A stretch of 19,541 nt of DNA. Source: Ramicandelaber brevisporus. Lineage: Eukaryota; Kickxellomycota; Ramicandelaberales; Ramicandelaberaceae. Shown one piece after another: positions 8,373-16,510 of this stretch. Under the pieces are notes generated by a model. It was given only the letters and a program-made list of their open reading frames with translations. It was not told the origin of the DNA and did no database searches. The stretch spans positions 12,531-32,071 of the forward strand of contig MU602930.1 of assembly GCA_025201865.1 (NCBI GenBank), read 5' to 3'. The first letter of the stretch is position 1, and each line of letters begins with the position of its first letter. The position numbers and the translations under genes are program-made.

Positions 8373-8894
8373 GTTATTCTATGATTTAAACTTGCACTGT
8401 TTCTCTTTCCTATTAGTATTAGTTATGTATCAGTTTTATACCCTTTTATCCCTTTTATCCCTTTTATCCCTTATACCCTTTTTAAAAAACCCAGATGTGT
8501 TCGGCAAATTAGTGTAATTAATCGAGTTAGAATCCCCAACTAACCATCCAACTAACTGGCTGACCGACTGACTCTTTTAATTTTTGTTCGATTGCAATCG
8601 AATGTTTTAACAATCGGCGCTCCGAATGGCAGCAGCAGCAACAGCAACAACAGTAGCACTCATGACCACTAGCGTCACTCCGGCGTCCAGCAAAAAGCAT
8701 CGCATCTGTTGCCTGGTATCATTTCAGGAGAGCATGTTTATTTTTTTTTGCTTCACACAGTTCGATTTACAGGCTCTAAATTCCCACAGCTTTCGTCTAG
8801 CCCATCTGCCTACCTGCGCCGTCACTTTCACCCACGCTCCACCCAGCTCGCGTCTACACCACCCGCTGTCTGCTTGTAGTCGCCGCCAGTTATG
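8373..8894. other. CPA1 3' region and probable cyclin promoter
   Basis: No gene seen. Directly after CPA1 is T-rich DNA with a CCCTTTTAT repeat, then AT-rich sequence. Plus-strand ATGs are spaced normally here (8493, 8602, 8626, 8660, 8732, 8892) and stop abruptly after 8892, which suggests that cyclin transcription starts near or after that point. A short ATG-started frame from 8626 is an Ala/Thr-rich translation of CAG/CAA repeats without a domain. Confidence 0.45.
8441..8480 (+). repeat. CCCTTTTAT 9-base tandem repeat after CPA1
   Basis: Three perfect 9-base units followed by a shortened CCCTTATACCC variant, about 70 bases after the CPA1 stop. The T-rich run may lie near the 3' end of the transcript. 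Confidence 0.85.
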
Positions 8895-9028
8895 CAGAGC
8901 CCTTGTGATTTGTATTGGGGGAGGGAAAACCAAAGGAGATACGGCTGCACTTGCGGCCACGCGTACACGCGCTCGCTGGAGTCAACCACTCATTTTTCGC
9001 TCGCTGTAGCTCATCGTCATTCCAGCAC

Positions 9029-9077
9029 ACTCACTCACTCACTCATTCACCCGCTCGCCTGCTCGCTCACCCACCCC
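9029..9077 (+). repeat. CACT/CGCT tetranucleotide tract
   Basis: CACT units degrade into CGCT and CACC units, inside the cyclin leader. Confidence 0.85.
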
Positions 9078-9156
9078 GTCTCACTTCCTGGCTCATCCTC
9101 ATCATCTTCGGGAATATTGGCTTAAGTCACATCGCCTTTCACTTTGCTCACCGCCC

Positions 9157-9197
9157 GCCTGTCTGCCTGTCTGCCTGTCTGTCTGCTTGTCTGTCCG
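9157..9197 (+). repeat. CTGT/CTGC tetranucleotide tract
   Basis: About ten CTGC/CTGT units in the cyclin leader. Confidence 0.85.
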
Positions 9198-9502
9198 CCA
9201 ACTAGCCTGCTTGTCTTTTCCTGGCTGCTCTCTTTCTCCACGCCCTTCCTCCCTCTCTTTCTCTCCTTCTCTTGACGCATACACTCAACTTGATTCTCAT
9301 AGCCTCCCACTCTCTCTCCACCGCCAACGTCGCGCGCCCACTCTGCACCACCATTCTCTTAATAAACCTTCACGAGTGAACCTGTTGTGGAGAATACCAT
9401 ATAGCTCCAAACGTGTTTCGTGTCTTTAATAATCTTACTCTCCACAACTAACCGTTCCTACTCTCCTCCCCTTTCCTGCTTTTCTCTCAATCGTCTCTCT
9501 CT

Positions 9503-9543
9503 CAAATCAATCAATTAACCAATTAACCAATCAATCAATCAAT
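9503..9543 (+). repeat. CAAT/TAAC tetranucleotide tract
   Basis: CAAT units with interspersed TAAC units. Free of ATG although rich in A and T. Confidence 0.85.
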
Positions 9544-10112
9544 CGTTTATTTGCTCATTCATTCATCGATTCAAACCAACAAACACCATCTCAACTATTT
9601 GCATAGTACTCCCTCTACACACTTTCCTCCATTTTCAAGTCCTTCCTGTCACGCGTGCGTTGCTACGAACCATTGGTTGTTTCCCCCTTCCTAACTACTA
9701 CTCTATCATCTTGTTACTTTCTTTGCTTTTCTTTTCCTTTGCAAGTTGCATTTCTTGACGAGCTGTTTGTCATCCTTTCCATCCACTCCATTTGCATCAC
9801 ACATTCATCTGTCTGTCTGCCATTGGCTCTATCTGTTCAGTGTCAGTGTCTGTCAGTGTGTTCCATTATCACGATATCAAGCGACTCTGTGTTCCCGCTG
9901 TCTGGCAGAATTGACCCTTCAGCCACAAAAAAAGATCAATCGGTTCCACTTTGCATTATTTTTTCCATTGTTCTGAGATTCGTTCAGCATTTGGTTTCAA
10001 ACCAATTATTGAAGTGATCCTCTCTTTTTGTTTTTGTTTTTGTTTCTTTTCCAGCATTCGCTAGCCAATTAACCGTGATTCGCTCCATTCAACTCTCGGC
10101 TCGGATCCCTGC

Positions 10113-10113
<1 letters not shown>

Positions 10114-10144
<31 letters not shown>

Positions 10145-10145
10145 T
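10114..10145 (+). repeat. CTTT tetranucleotide microsatellite
   Basis: Eight perfect CTTT units followed directly by GTGTGAG-type repeats. Confidence 0.9.
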
Positions 10146-11097
10146 TGTGTGAGTGTGAGTGTGTGTGAGAGTGAGAGTGCGCAGTAGCAAACAATTCAGC
10201 CCTCTTGTCCAAAAGTGGCAGTAGTAGCAGTCGTAGCGAACGCCTAATTTTCGTTGGATCGCCGTGGTTCGTCTTTGTCTTTGTTGTCTGACAGCATCGT
10301 CCATCCTCGTTTCACAAACATTCAAAAGGCATATTGTTTGCAAGCCTCACTCGCGCCGTTCTTTTCTTGTTTACCATTGCCACACGGACACACCACGCAT
10401 AGCTGTCAAAGCACACTCGCTCATACCATTCCACTCCCCCCTGCGCTGCTCCTCATTCTAGCTTCCTCCCTTTTCCCACATTCATTCATTGTTGACACTT
10501 TACCTGGGTCATTCACTAGAGGGCTTTGCTTGCTGTGAACTTTCATCGATCAAGTTTTTTGTTGTCGTTGCTGCCTGTGCTCTCATTTTGTTTCTCACGT
10601 CGTTCATTATCTGGGCTTTGACCTTATTGCCGTAAATCGTGCCCCGTCATCGCTCATCGCACCGCTGTAATTGTGCCGGGCTGTAGTGTGCTTGTGCTCT
10701 TTTCTTATTTACCGAGAACCTACAGCCGTTGTAACACTGGGCGCAGTTTGCATTCACCACATTCACTCTTTTTCCTTCTTTCTTTCATTTCAATTTGCTG
10801 TTTCGCTTTTTTTCTTCCATTGCCGCCATTGTTTCGCCTGCGGGCTGCTTGATTCAATCCACTTCAATATCTGAAGCTGAGCCGTCCATCATTGCAGCAG
10901 AGCCACACCGCCTTGATCCATCCCACTCCACTCTACTCCACCCCCATTCCATTCCATATTTAATCAACCTTACTCAGACACTCCAGCACTCCAACAGCCA
11001 CACCTCGTATTACATTGTTGCTGTTGTTGTAGTTGTAGTTGCTTTTGCTTTTGCTTTTCCACGACTCCATCTTTTGTATCACCTCAGCTAAAAAACA

Positions 11098-13863
11098 ATG
11101 AAGCAACAAGCATCGCCAGTATCACTATCATCCACAATGAGTTCGCCAGGTTCATCATCCGCACCATTGTTTGACCTGTCGTCCACTCCGGTGTCTGACA
11201 CGGGAGACATTGTTGCATACTATTTGCAGCAGCTGCTTACAACTCCACCGAGCCAACAGTTTCCAACGCCACAGTCAGTGATTCAGCAGCAGCAGCAGTT
11301 TTCAGGTGGACTGCCGCCAATTTCACTTCAGCTGCCTCCTCTCGTGTCTGCCTCAGCCTCAATGCAGGGCAACTCTATCAACAGCGGTGGTCAATTCAAC
11401 CTATTGTCGCCAAAGTCAGTCAAGCACTCGCCCAGTAACAGTAATGGAAGCATAGACATTTCAATCAGCGGGCACACTAGTCGCAGCAGCAGTGGCTATT
11501 CAGCCTCCTCGGGCAGCGGCGGCTCATTCTATAATCAAGACGCCAGCAACAGCAGCAACAACAACAATACTACTACTGGCAGCAGTATAGTTTCCGGCAC
11601 ATCGACTGCAGTTCCATCTCCAGATTCGCGCTCATCCTATGATATATTTGGAGATACATCTGCTGCGATTGCTGCTGCTGCGCAGTTCCCGCTCTATCCA
11701 GACTTGAACTCATCTCAGAACTACTTTTACCCACTGGCCACTCCCACCACTCCAGCATTTGAGAGATCGATGAGTAACTTTGGATTATCTAACAGCAATG
11801 TCAACATGAATACGCCTGGAGTCAATAGCACCCATCAGAGATATGCCAGCAATGCAAGCTCGGTTAGTGGATTCCCAACTGGCCAAATCATTGGATGTGG
11901 AGGTGTTTATGGATTGGGTTTGACTGGCGGTCCTGTTTCATTGGCTCCATCTTTGGTCACCACCCCCACTGCTAACACCTTTGCACAGGCTGCCTCATCT
12001 AGCAGCAGCGTATCTCGTCATGGAAGTCATCACCAGTACTATCAGCAACAACAAAGCCATCACCAACAGCACCAACAGCAGCATCATCATCATCATCACC
12101 AGCAACAGCGCAGCTCAACGCCTGTTAATGAGCCAGCCCCAAATACTCCATTCCATTCCCAGACTATCCCAGCAATTGACGTTCAAGGATACTTCAAGAG
12201 AATAATCAAGTATTGCAAGTGTGATAATGAGATGCTATTGGCTGTGGTGGTGTACATGAAGCGTATCTGTGATGCTATTCGCAGTGAAGGAAATACCTTT
12301 GCAGTTGATCAAATGAGTGTCCATCGCTTAATTATCACTGCGTTTGCTGTCGCCAACAAGTATTTCAGCGACACTTTTTACCAAAATGCACGCTATGCCA
12401 AAGTTGGTGGATTCGATACTCTGGAATTGAACAAGTTGGAAAATGCATTCTTGAGAATGGTTAACTACTATGTGGGTGTTAACATTGAAGATTTGCAGAG
12501 AGTCGGCCACGAGCTGGCTTTGTTTAAACTGCGCTCAGAGTCGATGGATGCCGCAAACTCTGCTGCAGCCGCTGCACTCAACAATGCTCACCAGCAGCAG
12601 CAGCAGCAGCGACAACAGCCCACATCTGTAACGTCAACGCCTACTCATTCCACGTATGGATCACGTAGTACCAGTGGAGGTGGTGGAGGCATTGCAAACT
12701 TCCTTAAAGTTAATACTGGATCTGGCTCATCATCACAGTTCTTCCCGAACACCAAGATTAATGTACAGCTACCAACTCCTCAAGAGCCATCTCCATCTTA
12801 CTTTTCTGGCTTCCAGTCATCCAACAAGCAATCCCACCAACACTCACAGTCCGCCTCTTCGTCAAACTCAACCAGCCAAGGTGGCTATCTCAGCCATCCC
12901 CAGCAGCTGGTCAATGCTGCCTCATCCGTTGCAACCGCCCCATTGCGCTACATGAGTAGCTTCCTATCACGCAGAAGAGCTCGTTCAGACTGCAACCTGT
13001 CTGCTCAAGTTCAGCAGCAGCAGCAACAACAGCAACAGCAACAGAAGCCTCCAGCCACTACTGCTACTAACAATGCTCACCAACAGCAGCAGAGTCAGCA
13101 AAGTGGAGGTGGACCAGCGTTGAATGCGCCAAAGATGGCCGCAATGAATCTTGCATCTGGTCAGCAGCAGTATCAAAATAGTAACATGTATGGATCTGGA
13201 TTGTCTGTCAACAGCAGCAGCTCCTCAGGAATGCCAACTATTATTGCACCAGATCGTAAGGTGTCAATGGTTGCAAACACAGTGCTGGGATGCAGTGGAT
13301 CCACCAGCGGAAGCGTGGTTAGTCGTTCTTTGACTTCCTCGTCCATTGGTGGAAGTGGAAATGCACGCAAGCACAGCCATCATCCAGGTTATGGTCATAG
13401 TCACTCAATGAGTACTGGTTCTGCTGATCACTTTATCAGCCAGCAACAGCAGTTGCAATCGCAGCCACAATCGCAGATTCATCACCCCCATTCCAATCCT
13501 CACCATTCATTGCAGCAATCTCAGTCTCATCTGCAGCAGCAACAGCAGCAGTTGAGCAAGCCAGTTCCAGCCCATGTTCCGCGCAGAGCAGATGTTGGTG
13601 GATATCGCAATACAGGCTCTCCAATGAACGCCAATGTTGGCTTAGGCATCCACAGCGTAGCCAGCCATCGCACTTCCACTAATGAAAATTTGCCGCATAC
13701 ACCAACTTCAGCTACTGGTGGTGGCTGGTTCAATTCAGGCAATAAACAGCCTCAGCAGCCACAGCAAGGTCACAATCAGTCTGCCGATGTATTCTCACCA
13801 TATCGTGGTGACTCCAACAGTGGAGCATTTCCACCAACTTCTACAGCTAGACTAATTATCTAA
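11098..13863 (+). CDS. PHO80/PCL-type cyclin with large disordered flanks
   Basis: 921-residue protein from the first plus-strand ATG after a 2.2-kb ATG-free stretch (context AACAATGA). A PHO80-family cyclin fold spans residues about 358-478: IDVQGYFKRIIKYCKCDNEMLL, VVVYMKRIC, MSVHRLIITAFAVANKY, FSDTFYQNARYAKVGG and LNKLENAFL are the family's recognisable blocks. Such cyclins activate a Pho85-type CDK in phosphate signalling, polarity, glycogen metabolism or cell-cycle control; which of these cannot be told from sequence. Yeast Pho80 is about 293 residues, so most of this protein is extra: a Ser/Asn/Thr-rich N-terminus, a His/Gln run (about 308-340), and a C-terminal half rich in poly-Q, Ser, His and Gly, with an Arg-rich SRRRAR motif. 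No introns are visible. The long leader and disorder suggest regulated expression (inference). Confidence 0.93.
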   Translation: MKQQASPVSLSSTMSSPGSSSAPLFDLSSTPVSDTGDIVAYYLQQLLTTPPSQQFPTPQSVIQQQQQFSGGLPPISLQLPPLVSASASMQGNSINSGGQFNLLSPKSVKHSPSNSNGSIDISISGHTSRSSSGYSASSGSGGSFYNQDASNSSNNNNTTTGSSIVSGTSTAVPSPDSRSSYDIFGDTSAAIAAAAQFPLYPDLNSSQNYFYPLATPTTPAFERSMSNFGLSNSNVNMNTPGVNSTHQRYASNASSVSGFPTGQIIGCGGVYGLGLTGGPVSLAPSLVTTPTANTFAQAASSSSSVSRHGSHHQYYQQQQSHHQQHQQQHHHHHHQQQRSSTPVNEPAPNTPFHSQTIPAIDVQGYFKRIIKYCKCDNEMLLAVVVYMKRICDAIRSEGNTFAVDQMSVHRLIITAFAVANKYFSDTFYQNARYAKVGGFDTLELNKLENAFLRMVNYYVGVNIEDLQRVGHELALFKLRSESMDAANSAAAAALNNAHQQQQQQRQQPTSVTSTPTHSTYGSRSTSGGGGGIANFLKVNTGSGSSSQFFPNTKINVQLPTPQEPSPSYFSGFQSSNKQSHQHSQSASSSNSTSQGGYLSHPQQLVNAASSVATAPLRYMSSFLSRRRARSDCNLSAQVQQQQQQQQQQQKPPATTATNNAHQQQQSQQSGGGPALNAPKMAAMNLASGQQQYQNSNMYGSGLSVNSSSSSGMPTIIAPDRKVSMVANTVLGCSGSTSGSVVSRSLTSSSIGGSGNARKHSHHPGYGHSHSMSTGSADHFISQQQQLQSQPQSQIHHPHSNPHHSLQQSQSHLQQQQQQLSKPVPAHVPRRADVGGYRNTGSPMNANVGLGIHSVASHRTSTNENLPHTPTSATGGGWFNSGNKQPQQPQQGHNQSADVFSPYRGDSNSGAFPPTSTARLII

Positions 13864-14008
13864 CAATTGTTTTTAACTCTCTGGTTGCTTTTTTAAACTT
13901 TTTTGTTTTGTTTATGTCGTCATTGTAATGTTTCTTTTGTTGTCATTAAAGTAATGTTTGTTTCCCTCCTTCCATTCCCCTTTCCCTCCCTTCCACTTTC
14001 CCTTTGGT

Positions 14009-14014
14009 TTTATT
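14009..14014 (-). terminator. Putative poly(A) signal of SEH1
   Basis: AATAAA on the minus strand, 133 bases after the SEH1 stop. Confidence 0.35.
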
Positions 14015-14119
14015 CAAACAGTTTAACTCTCTTTTTCTATTCTTTGTTTTTTTTTTTGAAAGTGCTCCTCTTAATCGAAGTAGAGTTGATAAAAGTGAGG
14101 ATAATAGTTGGAAATTAGA

Positions 14120-14125
14120 AATAAA
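14120..14125 (+). terminator. Putative poly(A) signal of the cyclin
   Basis: AATAAA on the plus strand, 257 bases after the cyclin stop and 22 bases before the SEH1 stop on the other strand. Confidence 0.35.
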
Positions 14126-14146
14126 GATAGAGATTGGAAAGTAAAC

Positions 14147-16135
14147 TTAAGGATCGTAAGCTTCGCCATAAGCAGAAACTACTCCAATGCATTCCCATTT
14201 GCCATGTGGAGTGGCACAGTATAGTCTTGCAGTGCCATCATCTCCCGTTGAAACTAGACGAGTGCCGGTTATATTCCAAGCAACTCTCCAAACATCGCCA
14301 ATGTGAGCAGTATCCTCAAGCGCAAGACGCCATCCATGAATTGATGTCAACTTCTTGGACTCCTCACTGCTGCGCTTCGGTTCATTTGCCTTTGTCACTG
14401 GCTTGACTTTTGGCGAAGCTGCAGGCGGAGGCTGCTGTTCAATTGGAACTGGCTGAGGAGATGTTTTCTGCTTCAAGTCAATCAGTGCTGATGGAAGGCT
14501 GCTGTGACTCTCATTGGATGCAACTGAGTGTGTTGATGCAAGCAGTGGCTGTACTAGATGTGACTTGGAGGATGTTGATATTCCAGTTAATGCTGAGCTA
14601 CCTGATCCCTGTCGCTCCAAGCTGCCCTGCTGTGATGATTCTTCTGTATCATCCAATGGGAGTGTCTGCTGCTGCTGTTGCTGCTGCTGTTGTTGTTGCT
14701 TCTCGCTCGTAACTGTATCTGAGGGTGCAGGAGTTGAGATGGCTAACGATGCGGCTTCAGCATATGATCTATTTCCAGATAAACCTTCTTGACTGTTTGA
14801 ACGTGACATTGAAACACCTGACTTTTCTTCACCTGACTTTTTGTTTAGCTGTGAATCAGCATTCTCCTCGCCGCTGTGGCCATCATCGTTGTCATCTCTA
14901 TTTTCATTCTCATTACCATTATTGCCATACTTATCACCATCGCTATCAGTTTCATCATCATCATCGTCATTATCATCATCATTGCCAGTGACAGCAGCAG
15001 TGTTGATGCCATCGCCTGTGTAATCTGGACCAAGAACGGCATCACGGTATCTCATTGTGTCTCTTTCCGTGTCTCTGACTAATTCATTTGTATGATCTGA
15101 ATCTGTCAAACGGACCGATCCACTTGCTGACTCCTGCTGCTGTTTTTGCTGAGAGTCTAACTGAACTAACCCGAAAGGAGGATTGCCAATATCAAACTCA
15201 TGTCTAAACACACGCACTCCTCCATCGTTTGATCCCACTGCAATCAAATGGTATGATCTGCCCATACTCGGTGCCCAATTGACATCCCTCACTGTGCATC
15301 CCTTGTTCAAGTATATTCTACTGCACACTGCCCACTCTGTATTGTTCATTGCATCAATCCCGCTAGCGTACTGCGTCAGATCCTCACCCCCATTGCTGGT
15401 GGTGTTATTGTTGCTGTTGCTGTTATCGTCTGTTAAAATAGGCTCCAGATAAATGTCAATTTGATTTCCTTTATCATTCCCGGCCAACCCAACTGCAATC
15501 ATCTGCTTTCCAATCAAATCTGGACACCATGAAATTGAATACATTCCGTCATACTCTGGAATCGATCCGACCGAAAGCTGAACCACTGCCCTTAACTCCC
15601 ATCCTTGTTTATCTGAAAGTGCGACTGTATAATTGTAGATTCGTAGATTGCCATCTGATGACACTGTTGCCAGATATGGCTTATAGATTCGATATGGCGA
15701 AAATGCCACTCCAGACACTGAGCCGCTAGCATGGGTTATCACATGTCGTTCTACCCACTTTTTGCCTTGCGTCTTGAACTGCTGCTGAACATTGGAGTTA
15801 ATAGATGTTGCTACTGCCGCTGCTGCTGATGATGATGATGCCGTAGACCGAGACCTATCCTCAATCTGTTCCCAAATGATAACTCTACGGTCTGTACTAC
15901 ATGATGCAAACGCAACACCGTACTCGGGATGGGCCCATGACACACCAAGCACTGGCCCTTTATGGCCCTTACACTCATCGGTAAACAACCACGTGTTGGT
16001 AACTGGATCGCGCTCGTAGATGCGAACTATGTGGTCGGCACATGCCACTGCAAGACGATCGCCATAGTAGTCAAACTCTTGTGCTAACACAGAGTCATTA
16101 CCAAGTGCTGGTCCGGTTAGCGCAATCGGGTTCAT
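14147..16135 (-). CDS. SEH1: Nucleoporin SEH1 (WD40) with a large disordered insertion
   Basis: 662-residue protein; ATG at 16135 starts directly in the first WD blade. Blade 1 is about 16-41, and blade 2 includes VLGVSWAHPEYGVAFASCS (62-80) and VIIWE. SVSGVAFSPY with LATVSSDGNLRIYNY, MYSISWCPD and TVRDVNWAPSMGRSYHLIAVGS follow. The last blade is GDVWRVAWNITGTRLVSTGDDG (613-634), a near-diagnostic SEH1 sequence. SEH1 belongs to the Y-shaped nuclear pore coat complex and to the SEA/GATOR2 complex of TORC1 signalling. Typical members are about 350 residues. The excess is mainly a roughly 270-residue insertion (about 328-599) between blades 5 and 6, with an Asp/Asn/Glu-rich stretch and a run of about ten Gln; a smaller Ser/Ala linker lies near 95-115. 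The frame is continuous through the insertion, so it is encoded rather than a frameshift, though an unrecognised intron is possible. Confidence 0.94.
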   Translation of the reverse strand: MNPIALTGPALGNDSVLAQEFDYYGDRLAVACADHIVRIYERDPVTNTWLFTDECKGHKGPVLGVSWAHPEYGVAFASCSTDRRVIIWEQIEDRSRSTASSSSAAAAVATSINSNVQQQFKTQGKKWVERHVITHASGSVSGVAFSPYRIYKPYLATVSSDGNLRIYNYTVALSDKQGWELRAVVQLSVGSIPEYDGMYSISWCPDLIGKQMIAVGLAGNDKGNQIDIYLEPILTDDNSNSNNNTTSNGGEDLTQYASGIDAMNNTEWAVCSRIYLNKGCTVRDVNWAPSMGRSYHLIAVGSNDGGVRVFRHEFDIGNPPFGLVQLDSQQKQQQESASGSVRLTDSDHTNELVRDTERDTMRYRDAVLGPDYTGDGINTAAVTGNDDDNDDDDDETDSDGDKYGNNGNENENRDDNDDGHSGEENADSQLNKKSGEEKSGVSMSRSNSQEGLSGNRSYAEAASLAISTPAPSDTVTSEKQQQQQQQQQQQTLPLDDTEESSQQGSLERQGSGSSALTGISTSSKSHLVQPLLASTHSVASNESHSSLPSALIDLKQKTSPQPVPIEQQPPPAASPKVKPVTKANEPKRSSEESKKLTSIHGWRLALEDTAHIGDVWRVAWNITGTRLVSTGDDGTARLYCATPHGKWECIGVVSAYGEAYDP

Positions 16136-16510
16136 CGCGTTGGCTGTGGGCAGCGTCAGTGTATCACAACAACAACAACAACAGCAAAAAAGTATGTGTT
16201 TGTGTGTGTGTGTGCTCGTATGTGTGACAGATTAACTGGAGCGAAACTTCAACCACACTTCTCCCACAAACAACACTTCGTCACACAACCTGGCAGAATA
16301 GAGTGCAACAATGATAATTGGTGTCCATCCAATGGTGCTATAGATGTACCGCAGCAGTTGAGCTTATGTAATTCTCCGACAGGCTCGCTCTTGAACGCCA
16401 AGAATGCATGGGGACTTTCTGTCAGACTTTGGCCTTGACCTGCTCTTCCTTTCTCTGCCTTTCCCTGCCTTCTTTGCACTTCAAATCACTTTTGTATTAG
16501 AAGATTATCA
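16136..16510. promoter_or_regulatory. Compact divergent promoter, SEH1 / serine hydrolase
   Basis: 375 bases between divergent start codons. The SEH1 side is ATG-free on its sense strand to 16325, and the hydrolase side from 16411. Both transcription starts should then lie outside about 16326-16410, leaving a core promoter of about 85 bases. A CCAAT box is at 16329-16333. CAA and GT microsatellites lie in the SEH1 leader (about 16168-16215). Confidence 0.5.

Larger units (their letters stand above)
8895..11097 (+). other. Probable 2.2-kb ATG-free 5' leader of the cyclin gene
   Basis: From 8895 to 11097 I find no plus-strand ATG, over 2,203 bases; the next is the cyclin start at 11098. GAT, TGA, AGT and TAG, made of the same bases, are present, and CAT (ATG on the other strand) is frequent. 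The sense strand is C/T-rich with CACT, CTGT, CAAT and CTTT tetranucleotide tracts. Two ACGCGT sites (8959-8964, 9651-9656) occur within it. Best read as a long scanned 5' leader. The longer open frames here lack ATG starts and domains and are translated simple repeats. Confidence 0.65.
13864..14146. other. Convergent 3' region of the cyclin and SEH1
   Basis: Only 283 bases separate the two stop codons. It is T-rich on the plus strand, with no gene. The two poly(A) candidates lie past each other, so the two mRNAs may overlap at their 3' ends. Confidence 0.6.

Noticed and set aside
8626-9009. Plus-strand frame of 127 codons after CPA1
   Set aside because: Starts in CAG/CAA repeats and continues into pyrimidine-rich leader sequence; no domain, and it crosses the promoter/leader boundary.
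9655-10017. Plus-strand open frame rich in Ser, Cys, Phe and Leu in the cyclin leader
   Set aside because: No ATG is available; the composition simply reflects C/T-rich DNA.
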